Shown: positions 1 through 8,196 of the stretch, in pieces | Layout of the letters: every line of letters starts with the position of its first letter | Position numbering within the stretch: position 1 is the stretch's first letter | Assembly: GCA_019429055.1 (NCBI GenBank) | Contig: JAHYJP010000021.1 | Span: 1 to 34,832 of the forward strand | Origin: Bacteroidales bacterium | Lineage (GTDB): Bacteria; Bacteroidota; Bacteroidia; Bacteroidales; UBA7960 | Length of the DNA: 34,832 nucleotides | Reading direction: 5' to 3' | Position numbers and translations under genes: made by a program | The notes under the pieces: model-generated | What the model saw: only the letters and a program-made list of their open reading frames with translations | What the model was told of the DNA's origin: nothing | Database searches by the model: none

Positions 1-666
1 GTCGACATATTGTTCGGTATATCCTGTATCAGAGCAAAATGCAAATGACCTTGAAGCCGGCGGATCTTTTGTAAGTTTGTGATTGGGAACTATCTCACCA
101 TTTTCCCGCACAAGATCTTTCCCTGATTTTATATTGCTGATCTGTTCTATGGGTATATTGTAATATTCCAGGGCATCCTTGCGAATATTCCGTAAAGCCT
201 GTTTTTCTCTGAAAAGATAACCAAAGGTAGGAATGCGATGATTCATGGCAATAGTTTCCACGGTAATATTTTTGTCTTCAAAAACCTGTTGCCCTCCCTC
301 ATAAATTATATGGAAATGCATTGGGTAAGCAGGTTTGTGGTCAGATACCCTGAACTGGAGTTCAATGATCTCCTGCAACCCATCCGGCGCATAAATATGA
401 AGGGCTTTTGTGCGGCCCAGAAGGTGATAGGAAAAGAGCAATCCGGCCAGTCCCAGGTAGTGATCGCCATGCAAATGGGAAATAAAAATATGATCGATTT
501 TCATCATGGGCAAGCGCATCCGCCGCATTTGCTTCTGAGCTCCTTCGGCACAATCAAGCAGAAAATACTTATTGTGGTGGTTCAGTAGCTGGGTGGTGGT
601 ATGTCTTTCTGATGTAGGGGTTGCTGCAGAACAGCCGATGATGTATGTTCGGAAATTTCTACTCAT
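1..666 (-). CDS. rnz: Ribonuclease Z, C-terminus beyond window edge
   Basis: Metallo-beta-lactamase-fold endonuclease that removes the 3' trailer of tRNA precursors in the cytoplasm. The first 222 residues are visible, read from an ATG at 666 down to the window edge; the family is usually about 300 residues, so roughly a quarter is missing. The zinc-binding motif HLHGDH lies at residues 64-69, preceded by the typical strand (DHIFIS). Further along are a conserved NHRIPTFGY stretch and CSDTGY with the metal-bridging Asp. The opening residues (RTYIIGCSAATPT) also fit the family start, which supports the ATG chosen. It is divergent from the CoA-binding gene, with 129 bases between them. The family assignment is secure. 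Confidence 0.93.
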   Translation of the reverse strand, partial: MSRNFRTYIIGCSAATPTSERHTTTQLLNHHNKYFLLDCAEGAQKQMRRMRLPMMKIDHIFISHLHGDHYLGLAGLLFSYHLLGRTKALHIYAPDGLQEIIELQFRVSDHKPAYPMHFHIIYEGGQQVFEDKNITVETIAMNHRIPTFGYLFREKQALRNIRKDALEYYNIPIEQISNIKSGKDLVRENGEIVPNHKLTKDPPASRSFAFCSDTGYTEQYVD

Positions 667-695
667 ATCTGAATTTAATGTTAGTGTCTATTTTC

Positions 696-703
696 CAAAA
701 TTA
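696..703 (-). promoter_or_regulatory. Putative -7 box for ribonuclease Z
   Basis: On the minus strand this reads TAATTTTG, an exact match to the Bacteroidota -7 consensus TAnnTTTG. It would give a leader of about 23 bases before the ATG at 666. No good -33 TTTG was found at the usual spacing, so this is only a candidate. Confidence 0.35.
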
Positions 704-736
704 TAAAAAGCCTTCGGAATAATAATTTTATTTCAA

Positions 737-770
737 TTTGAATTCTGCATTTAAAGCTTCATTAAATTTG
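737..770 (+). promoter_or_regulatory. Putative Bacteroidota promoter of the CoA-binding gene
   Basis: TTTG at 737-740 and TAAATTTG at 763-770 match the -33 and -7 consensus of the primary sigma factor of Bacteroidota. The spacer is 22 bases, slightly longer than the usual 19-21. The start site would be near 777, leaving a leader of about 20 bases to the ATG at 796. Confidence 0.45.
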
Positions 771-795
771 CCTGGGTATATCAAATTACCATCAC

Positions 796-1248
796 ATGAA
801 ACCAACAAAAGCACAAATAGAAAGTTTTCTTGCCCAGGAACATATTGCCCTGGCCGGTTATTCCGGTAAAAAAAGCAAATTTGGGCATTCCGTTTATGAA
901 GCGCTCAGGCAAAAGGGCTACAATGTTTACCCGGTAAATCCCAAAGGAGGAAATACAGAGGAAGGAAACCAGATTTTCAAAGGTATTGAAGAACTGCCTG
1001 AACAGGTTACAGCTTTGGTTGCGGTAACACGTCCTGAAATAAGTGAGATTATTATAGAAAAGGCTGTTGAGAAGGGTATATCTCATATCTGGGTACAGCA
1101 GATGTCGGAAAATGCAAAAGTACATGAACTTTTAAAGGACCATCCGCATTTTGTAACAGGGCAATGCATTATTTTACATGCCAATCCTACCGGATTTCAT
1201 AAGCTACACTGGTGGTTTGCAAAAACTTTTGGACTTTTACCCAATTAA
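796..1248 (+). CDS. CoA-binding domain protein (CoA_binding_2 / YccU type)
   Basis: A 150-residue protein that looks like a single Rossmann-type CoA-binding domain of the kind found alone in YccU-like proteins and fused in acyl-CoA synthetases. Visible marks are a nucleotide-binding turn near residues 20-30 (AGYSGKKSKFG), YPVNPKGG around residue 46, the segment ALVAVTRPE near residue 74, and HIWVQQ followed later by GQCI, which normally carries the conserved catalytic-like residue region. The physiological role of stand-alone members is unknown; binding of CoA is expected from the family only. It ends 9 bases from the end of the convergent iadA gene, with no hairpin terminator visible between them. 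Confidence 0.8.
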   Translation: MKPTKAQIESFLAQEHIALAGYSGKKSKFGHSVYEALRQKGYNVYPVNPKGGNTEEGNQIFKGIEELPEQVTALVAVTRPEISEIIIEKAVEKGISHIWVQQMSENAKVHELLKDHPHFVTGQCIILHANPTGFHKLHWWFAKTFGLLPN

Positions 1249-1257
1249 ACCTTTGTG

Positions 1258-2418
1258 CTATTTCTCGTAGCTTCCTTTCCTGAGCATTTTTCTGTCTTCA
1301 GTCATTAAATTACCCATGGCGGTCATATGAACGATTTCATATTTTTCGTCAATCAGAACCACATCGGCATCTTTCCCAACTTCAACACGTCCTTTATCCT
1401 TGAGCCATAAGATATCGGCTACGTTGCTTGTAACAACCTTCAGAGCATCCTGCAGATCCATCTTTTCCAAAACTACGGCATCCACCATCTCATTAAAAAT
1501 GGATTTGGGATAACCCATTTCAAGCCGCTTCAGTTTTCCGTTTTCATCAAAATCGGGCAATGAGCCACATGCATCGCTGGTCATGGTAATATGCCTGAGG
1601 GGAACTCCGGCTTTGATGAGTTCGACAATGGCTTTGGAAGGTTTTATTTCAAATTCAGGGAAGTATGGATAAGAGCTGGCAGTAATATCAACATAGCCTT
1701 TCTTTCCCCAGGTTTTGGCATCTTCAAAAATATAATCATTCCGGTTGCAGTGGGTGGGGAGAAACTGGGTAAACTTCATATCGCTTATGCCCACAGCCTC
1801 GTAAAGCGGTTTGAAAGGGTTACGCGCATCACCCATGTGTATATTTACTATACCTGCTTTTCCGCCCAGCATGCCACCAACTCTTGCATGTCGTGCAATA
1901 CGCACAAGCTCGTGGGGCGAAGGAAACGAACTTCTGTGATCAGAAACAGCAATCTCACCGGCTCCAATAACTTCATCAATCAGGGCAATGTCTTTGCCCA
2001 CATCGCCCAGAAGAGTAGGAGTGGGCACCTGGTAGGATCCTGTATACATCCATGCGCTAACGCCTTCCTGGCGCAATCCTTTGGTTTTCATAAGCACTGC
2101 TTCCAGGCTGCGGGTCATGCCGTCGGTTCCCTGGCAACCAATAACTGTAGTAACGCCGGCTTCAAGCATATGACTCAATTGAATTTCGGGTGTACGGCTG
2201 GCAGGTCCGCCTTCACCGCCTGCTCCGGCAACATGAACGTGTCCGTCAATCAGCCCCGGTATCATGCGCAGTCCTTCTGTATCAATTACTTTACCTTCTG
2301 CTCCATTGGGAAGTTCTAGTTCATCGGCAATGGCAACAATCTTGTTGCCGGCAATAAGAATATCTTTTTTGCCCTTTTTTTCAGGTGCATACAATTCGCA
2401 GTTTTTAAACAACAGCAT
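1258..2418 (-). CDS. iadA: Isoaspartyl dipeptidase (beta-aspartyl peptidase)
   Basis: Amidohydrolase-superfamily enzyme, peptidase family M38, that splits beta-aspartyl dipeptides. At 386 residues it is close to E. coli IadA (390). Counterparts of the E. coli active-site residues are visible: His60 and His62 (HVHVAG), Glu69, Tyr129 (TGSYQ), Arg162 (SDHRSS), His194 (IHMGD), His223 and Arg226 (PTHCNR) and the catalytic Asp282 (TSDACG). The E. coli carboxylated lysine that bridges the two zinc ions aligns with Glu155 (GAGEIAVSD), a notable replacement. It lies 78 bases downstream of the cyanophycin synthetase-like gene and follows cyanophycinase in the same direction. In that context it probably finishes the breakdown of beta-Asp-Arg or beta-Asp-Lys dipeptides to free amino acids; this role is inferred from gene order. 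Confidence 0.9.
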   Translation of the reverse strand: MLLFKNCELYAPEKKGKKDILIAGNKIVAIADELELPNGAEGKVIDTEGLRMIPGLIDGHVHVAGAGGEGGPASRTPEIQLSHMLEAGVTTVIGCQGTDGMTRSLEAVLMKTKGLRQEGVSAWMYTGSYQVPTPTLLGDVGKDIALIDEVIGAGEIAVSDHRSSFPSPHELVRIARHARVGGMLGGKAGIVNIHMGDARNPFKPLYEAVGISDMKFTQFLPTHCNRNDYIFEDAKTWGKKGYVDITASSYPYFPEFEIKPSKAIVELIKAGVPLRHITMTSDACGSLPDFDENGKLKRLEMGYPKSIFNEMVDAVVLEKMDLQDALKVVTSNVADILWLKDKGRVEVGKDADVVLIDEKYEIVHMTAMGNLMTEDRKMLRKGSYEK

Positions 2419-2496
2419 AGATGTTGGTATTAAAGTTTTGATTCATTTTTCAGGTAAAGCAGCCAAAGATATAGAATTCTGTGAGGTGAATCGTGA

Positions 2497-4404
2497 TTAG
2501 ACCTCATATTTTTCAATAATATCGAATAGAATGGGCCTCACTATCTCAACCAGTTTAATTTCTTTGTCTTTTTCCCTGTATTTAAAGGTTTTCAGCAGGT
2601 TGCGGTTCATTTTAAGTAATATTTCCCTGTCAGTTATTTCAATAATATAACCTCCCGGCAACAACTGCTCCTTCAGGGTCTCTTCAGCCCAGTTGGCATG
2701 ATCCAGAATGATTATATCTGCTCCCTCATGAAAAAAACCGTAATCATAAATTTTTTCACTTTTGTGATTGAAAATTGCAAAGCCGGTTTTGGGATGTCTC
2801 AGAATGATCTTTACGTTTTGCTCATGGCTGTAATTGTTAAAAAAGTATTTTCCGTTAAAGAAAACTCCTTCAAGGGTGAGTGAGCCGGTTACTAACCCGG
2901 GTCTTTTTTCAGCGATTACATCTTCAAGTCTGGCTGCCAGTGATCGTGTAATGTTATTTCCTGTAATAATGGGTATTCTTGCCAGTTCCGGCTGTTTAAA
3001 ATGTGAAAGCAGGATCATTTCAGGCACGTTGATGCTTTGGCCATATGCCGGAGCAAGATGCATAAATACTCCGGGCCCGGCATTGATTTCAATGATACCG
3101 AAATCACCGTCTGTCCATGGTAATGATATGTCTTTAGCCAATATATCAATTCCCAGACATTTTACATTAAAAAATCCGGCAATAGATTCGGCAAGTTCTA
3201 TATTTTTAGGATGAATGTTATCGGTTACATTGATAGAAACTCCACCTGCAGAAATGTTGGCTACGCGGCGCAGGTAAATCTTTTCTCCCGATTCGGGCAC
3301 TGATCCGGTGTGCAGGTTCTGTAACTGCAGGAAATGTATCATATCGGCATCGGGAACTATTTTGGTAAGGGGAGAACGTGCATTATCTTTTCTTATCTCT
3401 TTTTTATTTTCCTTTTCAATCAGTTCTTCAATGGTCCTTTTTCCGTCGCCGGTTACAAAGGCCGGTTCTCTTTTCAATGCTGCCACAAACTCACCATCAA
3501 TGGTAAGCAACCTGTGATCATGGCCATTGATCTGCTGCTGAACAATGGCACCGTCAAAAAACAAACCTTCTTTTCCGGCCATTTCAACAATATTCTGAAA
3601 TGCTACTTTCAGTTCCGACTCTGTCTGAATCCCTGTAATAACCCCCTGTCCCTTATGGCCTGCAACAGGTTTTACCACCAATGGAAAACCAAGTTTTCGT
3701 GCTTCGGTAATAGCCTCTTCTTCAGTTAAGCAATTGTTTCCGGCAGGTGTGGGAAATCCGCACATCATAAGAAATTCGGTTACCATATCCTTGTACATGG
3801 TAAACTCTGTATCCTTAATTCCATCGGTGTGAAAAGTAGTGGAGCGGCCTCTTAGCTGTTTTATACCGTACCCCCATTGATACTGGTTCTCTTCATCAAG
3901 AAAAAATACCGGAATATCGTTTCTCATTCCCGCTTCTACCAGAGCGTAAAGTGTAGGACCGCCCAAAAGTGATTTGTCAAATATAGCCTGTAACAACTCA
4001 AATTTTCGCTGAAAATTAAATTGTTCCACCGTTCCATCGTTCATGGATTTAAACCAGTCGCTTACCAGCAAGGCTGCGTCCTCGGCAGAATAATCATCCA
4101 GGAATTCAATGGCAATTACATAATCACTGGCATCTTCAGTAATGGAGAAATCATTGATAAACAGGTTTATGTCCATTCTTAAAACTTCCAGCAAGGTTTG
4201 CACGAACAGATCTGCTACCGTTTGAAGGTTTAGTTTTTCAAGATGGGGGAAAACTTCAAAAACATATGGTTTATAAAAGTCTGCCTCGGGTCCGTCGGGT
4301 GCCACATAAAGATTGAAAACCATGGCCCTTTTGGGCAGATAATGATTGGGGCCGTAGTAAAAGTAGAACTTTCTTACGTCGAAGTCCTGTTCCTGGGTTT
4401 TCAT
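2497..4404 (-). CDS. CphA2-like short cyanophycin synthetase (ATP-grasp with degenerate Mur-ligase remnant)
   Basis: Cyanophycin synthetases add Asp and Arg in turn to a poly-Asp backbone. This protein has 635 residues from the ATG at 4404; a TTG ten codons upstream (4434) is a less likely start. Full-length CphA has about 870. Residues 1-170 fit the N-terminal CphA domain. Residues 180-220 carry the linker motif before the ATP-grasp (GIKQLRGRSTT). The ATP-grasp follows, with KPVAGHKGQGV at 245-255 and the metal-binding EINAGPG at 439-445. The C-terminal 160 residues still resemble the Mur-ligase domain (RIPII at 476-480, VTGSLTLEGVFFNGK near 505-519, VKIILRHPKT near 531-540), but the GTNGKTT P-loop is replaced by TGNNITRS and the rest of that domain is missing. 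This resembles cyanobacterial CphA2, which polymerises beta-Asp-Arg dipeptides. The true substrate here is unknown. Confidence 0.8.
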   Translation of the reverse strand: MKTQEQDFDVRKFYFYYGPNHYLPKRAMVFNLYVAPDGPEADFYKPYVFEVFPHLEKLNLQTVADLFVQTLLEVLRMDINLFINDFSITEDASDYVIAIEFLDDYSAEDAALLVSDWFKSMNDGTVEQFNFQRKFELLQAIFDKSLLGGPTLYALVEAGMRNDIPVFFLDEENQYQWGYGIKQLRGRSTTFHTDGIKDTEFTMYKDMVTEFLMMCGFPTPAGNNCLTEEEAITEARKLGFPLVVKPVAGHKGQGVITGIQTESELKVAFQNIVEMAGKEGLFFDGAIVQQQINGHDHRLLTIDGEFVAALKREPAFVTGDGKRTIEELIEKENKKEIRKDNARSPLTKIVPDADMIHFLQLQNLHTGSVPESGEKIYLRRVANISAGGVSINVTDNIHPKNIELAESIAGFFNVKCLGIDILAKDISLPWTDGDFGIIEINAGPGVFMHLAPAYGQSINVPEMILLSHFKQPELARIPIITGNNITRSLAARLEDVIAEKRPGLVTGSLTLEGVFFNGKYFFNNYSHEQNVKIILRHPKTGFAIFNHKSEKIYDYGFFHEGADIIILDHANWAEETLKEQLLPGGYIIEITDREILLKMNRNLLKTFKYREKDKEIKLVEIVRPILFDIIEKYEV

Positions 4405-4510
4405 AGGTCTGAGGTTTTGGTTCAAAATCAGCAATGACAGGGTTCAGGGCAGGAATCTGGTTATTTTCTGCCGTATATCAAACCTAACAAAAATTTAGGA
4501 AAAATTCAAA

Positions 4511-5401
4511 TTAATCGGCTTTTTCAAATTGAGCCGATTCGTCAGTAGTTTGTTGGCAACTTTTGATTTCCCAGGAATTCATATCGAAAACACTGCCATC
4601 TTGCAGGAATCCGATTTTAATGCCATCAATGGATATTCTTTCACCCTCTTCAATTTTATCGAAGTTTGAAAAGCATACCTCTTTGGTGGAAACTACAGTA
4701 ACAATACCTGTTCCGGCTACTTCGAAAGTGTTGTCGGGTTTTATGGAAATAGAGGTGTTTTCGCCGATTCCGATTCCTTTTTGTGTATATCCATTGCAGA
4801 GAAACTGGGTTAGCCTGCCCAATCTTCCCCTTGCCACAAAGTGTGTATCGATGGTAATATTTTCCAAAAATCCAAAACCTTCATCAAACTTCACAGTACC
4901 TTTTATAAGCCCCTGGTTATCGCCGTCAAAAGTCATAGGATTGGCTGCTGCCGATGCTCCCGCCGAAGTACCTGCAATGGTAAGCCCTTCCTTAAGGAAT
5001 CTTTCTTTTATCCTTTTCAGTAATGGTGTGTTGAGCAATATCCGGGTAAGCCGCACCTGGTCGCCTCCTGTAAAGAAAACCACATCGGCCTGGTTAATTT
5101 TTTCCAGGTCGCCCGGATTGTTTGTTTCCCGGCTATCGCGGATATCGAGGATCTGAATGTTTTTTATACCCAGATCGCGAAATGCATAAAAGTAATCTTC
5201 GGCTGTTTCGGCAGGATACAGCGTGGCGCTGGTAACAACTATAATATTCTTCGCATCATTAAGGTTGATAAGTTTACGCAGTACGACTTTGTCATTGCGG
5301 CGGTCTTCGGCACCACCGATTAATACCAGGTATCCTTTTTTGTGTGTTTTTGCTCCGGGCATTCTGGTTCGATTGTGTTTTAAATTTACAACAGATAACA
5401 T
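4511..5401 (-). CDS. cphB: Cyanophycinase, intracellular type (peptidase S51)
   Basis: Serine exopeptidase that cuts cyanophycin into beta-Asp-Arg dipeptides. It has 296 residues, near the family norm of about 270-290. The nucleophile is Ser146 in GTSAGAS, with GGDQ at 112-115, His187 in DTHF followed by RGRLGRL, and Glu214 in GIGENT. The spacing of Ser, His and Glu (41 and 27) is almost the same as in the Synechocystis enzyme (42 and 27). No signal peptide is present, so it should act in the cytoplasm. The ATG at 5401 is used; a second ATG at 5362 would remove 13 residues and start closer to the usual family N-terminus. It is first in the run cphB - CphA2-like - iadA, with a 106-base gap to the next gene. 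Confidence 0.9.
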   Translation of the reverse strand: MLSVVNLKHNRTRMPGAKTHKKGYLVLIGGAEDRRNDKVVLRKLINLNDAKNIIVVTSATLYPAETAEDYFYAFRDLGIKNIQILDIRDSRETNNPGDLEKINQADVVFFTGGDQVRLTRILLNTPLLKRIKERFLKEGLTIAGTSAGASAAANPMTFDGDNQGLIKGTVKFDEGFGFLENITIDTHFVARGRLGRLTQFLCNGYTQKGIGIGENTSISIKPDNTFEVAGTGIVTVVSTKEVCFSNFDKIEEGERISIDGIKIGFLQDGSVFDMNSWEIKSCQQTTDESAQFEKAD

Positions 5402-5445
5402 TGAGATGGGTTATAATAAAACCCTGCTTTGTTATGCGTATCATA

Positions 5446-5453
5446 CAAATTTA
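5446..5453 (-). promoter_or_regulatory. Putative -7 box for the cphB locus
   Basis: The minus strand reads TAAATTTG, an exact fit to TAnnTTTG. The expected start site near 5439 would leave a leader of roughly 38 bases before the ATG of cphB. No convincing -33 TTTG is seen at the proper distance. A separate promoter is reasonable here because a terminator lies between this site and the upstream rseP gene. Confidence 0.38.
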
Positions 5454-5567
5454 AACTATTTTTTGGCTGCCGGCGATTCTCTTATATGGATGATTTGCCA
5501 TAAATGATAAGATTATTAGATAAGTGAGCCGGAAATTCAATGTAAACTCATGGCCTGACCCCTATAA

Positions 5568-5601
5568 AAAAATGGAGATTTGAAAACAAACCTCCATTTT
5601 T
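5568..5601 (-). terminator. Rho-independent terminator after rseP
   Basis: A ten-base stem (AAAAATGGAG at 5568-5577 with CTCCATTTTT at 5592-5601) continues across one mismatch into TTTG/CAAA closed by an AAAA loop. The A-rich flank becomes a U tract on the minus strand. It sits directly behind the rseP stop and separates that operon from the cyanophycin locus. Confidence 0.8.
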
Positions 5602-5619
5602 CAGTTTTTTTGGTGGTTA

Positions 5620-6942
5620 TTAGCGGAATAATCGCATAATATCATTATACTGAGCAAAAATGATGAGTGCAAGCAAAAGTATCATTCCAACAGTTTGAGC
5701 GTATTCCATAAACTTATCAGATGGTTTTCTTCCCACAATGATCTCATAAAACAGGAACATTACGTGGCCACCATCCAGTGCAGGAATGGGAAGAATGTTC
5801 ATAATAGCAAGGATTATTGAAAGAAATGCGGTAATGGTCCAGAAATGCACCCAGTCCCAGGTGGGCGCAAAGATACTGCCAATGGTAATGAAACCACCCA
5901 AACTTTCGCTGGCTTTTACTTCAGGTCGGAAGAGCAAGCGTAATTCACTCAAATAGGTTTTGGTTGTATTCCATGCTTTGACAGCACCTGCCGGTATAGC
6001 TGCTAAAAAGGAATATTCGCGCTTTTCATATTCAAATATTTCATTTAAGGGTTTTAAATAAACACCTATCAGACCTTCTTCCGGAACTTTCAGGGGAAAA
6101 CTCAATCTTTCACCGTCCCGAACAACCTGGAGTTCAATATCCTGCCCTGCGAAGTTTCCTATTTGTGCACGGAATTCATCAAATGACCATGTTTCGATAT
6201 CGTTGATACCTGTGATATGATCACCTTTCTGTATGCCTGCATCTTTGGCCGGAGATCCTTCAACAAAACCTTCTGCTATAAAAGGGAAGCGGATACTCAT
6301 AAAGTTGGCACCACGGTTTGAGATAATCTTCGCAAAAAAATCATCCGGAACATCGAGAGTAATCAACTGCCCATCTCTTTCCACACCCACGTTCTTTGCA
6401 TTACCCATGATAAACTCACGCGGTATTTCCATGAAATCTTCAACTTCCTGGTTGTTGATGAACAAAATTTTGTCACCGGTTTTCAAACCAATATCCTGTG
6501 CCAGTGAATCAGCCTGAATGCCAAACTGCAGATTGCGGGCAGGCAAATATTGCTCTCCGATGAAAGAGAGCATGAATATGTAAATGAATATAGCAAGGAT
6601 CACATTGAATGTAACGCCTCCCAGCATTACGATTAATCTTTGCCATGCAGGCTTTGTGCGAAATTCCCAGGGTTTGGGCTCTTGCTTCAGTTGTTCCTTG
6701 TCCATCGACTCATCAATCATCCCTGATATCTTTACATAGCCGCCAAGGGGTAACCATCCGATTCCGTATTCGGTATCGCCGATCTTTTTCTTGAATAAAG
6801 AAAACCAGGGGTTAAAGAAAAGGTAGAATTTCTCAACCCTAATGTTAAAATACCGGGCTGCCAGAAAATGCCCCAGCTCGTGTATGGCAATAAGTATTGA
6901 TAAACTTAAAAGAAACTGTATTACTTTAATTGCTATTTCCAT
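5620..6942 (-). CDS. rseP: Site-2 intramembrane zinc protease RseP
   Basis: Membrane protease of family M50 that cleaves transmembrane segments, classically anti-sigma factors and remnant signal peptides. It has 440 residues. The zinc-binding HELGH sits in the first transmembrane helix at residues 21-25, and the third ligand is Asp390 in the LDGG motif (ILPIPALDGGH) near the C-terminus. Two PDZ-like regions lie between them, around residues 130-200 (GLKTGDKILFINNQ) and 210-290 (AGIQKGDHITGIND). Further membrane helices are visible near residues 107-130, 365-385 and 415-435. It starts 31 bases behind dxr, an ancient gene pairing also seen in other phyla. The anti-sigma target is not in the window. 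Confidence 0.95.
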   Translation of the reverse strand: MEIAIKVIQFLLSLSILIAIHELGHFLAARYFNIRVEKFYLFFNPWFSLFKKKIGDTEYGIGWLPLGGYVKISGMIDESMDKEQLKQEPKPWEFRTKPAWQRLIVMLGGVTFNVILAIFIYIFMLSFIGEQYLPARNLQFGIQADSLAQDIGLKTGDKILFINNQEVEDFMEIPREFIMGNAKNVGVERDGQLITLDVPDDFFAKIISNRGANFMSIRFPFIAEGFVEGSPAKDAGIQKGDHITGINDIETWSFDEFRAQIGNFAGQDIELQVVRDGERLSFPLKVPEEGLIGVYLKPLNEIFEYEKREYSFLAAIPAGAVKAWNTTKTYLSELRLLFRPEVKASESLGGFITIGSIFAPTWDWVHFWTITAFLSIILAIMNILPIPALDGGHVMFLFYEIIVGRKPSDKFMEYAQTVGMILLLALIIFAQYNDIMRLFR

Positions 6943-6973
6943 GAATTTGTTTGAATATTTGAATTAGTTAGTA

Positions 6974-8155
6974 TTAGCAGGGTAAATCGGAAAACCTGTT
7001 GCTGCCGTAAAAAAGTTCGCGGGCCAGTTTTCGGGTTTCCTGATCGGTATAACAAAGATCGTCAAAAGATGGATCTTCAATGAAATCAATTTTGTGCATG
7101 CATTGTTCAATTTTTTCTGACATTTCCAGAAATCCGGTTTTGTCCTTCAGAAAAGCGGCCACTGCAATTTCGTTGGCAGCATTAAGGATACAAGGCATGT
7201 TACCATCTTTTTCCATGGCCATATAAGCCAGATCAAGGTTTCTGAAAGTATTGCTGTCAGGCTCTTCGAAAGTAAGCTCAGGATAATCCATAAAGTTAAA
7301 GCGAGGGAAATCTGATTTTACACGATGTGGATAAGCGAGAGCATATTGTATGGGTAGCTTCATATCAGGCAGTCCCATCTGTGCTTTCATTGAACCATCT
7401 TCAAACTGAACGATAGAATGTATAATAGATTGCGGGTGTACAATCACTTTTATTTGTTCGGGTTTCAGTGCAAATAGCCATCGAGCTTCGATAACCTCAA
7501 GACCTTTGTTCATAAGTGTGGCTGAATCAATAGTAATCTTGCAACCCATATCCCAGTTAGGATGTTTGAGAGCATCTTCCTTTTTTACATTTTTAAGATA
7601 ATCCTTGTCTTTTCCGCGAAATGGACCACCACTTGCGGTTAAGTATATCTTTTCGATGGGATTATGGAATTCACCTGCCATACATTGGAATATGGCAGAA
7701 TGCTCAGAATCGACCGGATAAATATTAACGCCATTCAATTTTGCTTCCCGGGTAATGATATTGCCAGCCACCACAAGTGTTTCTTTATTGGCCAGAGCAA
7801 TATTTTTCCCGGACCGGATTGCCCGGAGGGTGGGTTTAAGACCTGCAAAGCCCACCATGGCAGTAAGTATAGTGTCAATATTATCAAATTCAACGATTTC
7901 TTCAAGTGATTTCTCTCCGCAAAAAACCTTGATCAGGTGAGGATCCAGAGCTTCCCTGACTTTTTCATAAAGCGATTCATTTCCTATTACAACGGCATTG
8001 GGTTTAAATTCCAGCGCCTGCTTGATGAGCAAACCGGCATTGTTCTGGGCAGTAAGGACTTCAACCGAAAAAATTTCGGGATTTGCCCTTATTACATCCA
8101 GAGCCTGCGTGCCAATAGAACCGGTGGAACCTAAAATCGCAATGCTTTTTTTCAC
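6974..8155 (-). CDS. dxr: 1-deoxy-D-xylulose 5-phosphate reductoisomerase
   Basis: Second enzyme of the MEP isoprenoid pathway: NADPH-dependent rearrangement and reduction of DXP to 2-C-methyl-D-erythritol 4-phosphate, the step blocked by fosmidomycin. The 393 residues open with the NADPH-binding GSTGSIG (residues 9-15). The divalent-metal ligands are seen in PVDSEHSA and in the later MNKGLEVIEA segment, and ANKETLV is also typical. The start is a GTG at 8155: no ATG is available upstream in frame, and the NADPH motif lies so near that a later start is impossible. It is the middle gene of the M23 peptidase - dxr - rseP run. Confidence 0.96.
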   Translation of the reverse strand: MKKSIAILGSTGSIGTQALDVIRANPEIFSVEVLTAQNNAGLLIKQALEFKPNAVVIGNESLYEKVREALDPHLIKVFCGEKSLEEIVEFDNIDTILTAMVGFAGLKPTLRAIRSGKNIALANKETLVVAGNIITREAKLNGVNIYPVDSEHSAIFQCMAGEFHNPIEKIYLTASGGPFRGKDKDYLKNVKKEDALKHPNWDMGCKITIDSATLMNKGLEVIEARWLFALKPEQIKVIVHPQSIIHSIVQFEDGSMKAQMGLPDMKLPIQYALAYPHRVKSDFPRFNFMDYPELTFEEPDSNTFRNLDLAYMAMEKDGNMPCILNAANEIAVAAFLKDKTGFLEMSEKIEQCMHKIDFIEDPSFDDLCYTDQETRKLARELFYGSNRFSDLPC

Positions 8156-8196
8156 CTGTAATTTATTTGATAGGTTTATCTGAAGACTATTATTAA

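Noticed and set aside
883-1125. Antisense open frame opposite the CoA-binding gene
   Set aside because: It overlaps a gene with clear domain signs and codes for a Phe/Cys-rich peptide without features of a real protein.
1591-2319. A 242-codon open frame on the plus strand opposite iadA
   Set aside because: It is fully antisense to a well-supported gene, shows no family motif, and its residue make-up is that of a reversed coding strand.
4404-4434. Upstream TTG start for the cyanophycin synthetase-like gene
   Set aside because: An ATG follows ten codons later and the intervening residues do not resemble the family start; the ATG was preferred, though no ribosome site decides it.
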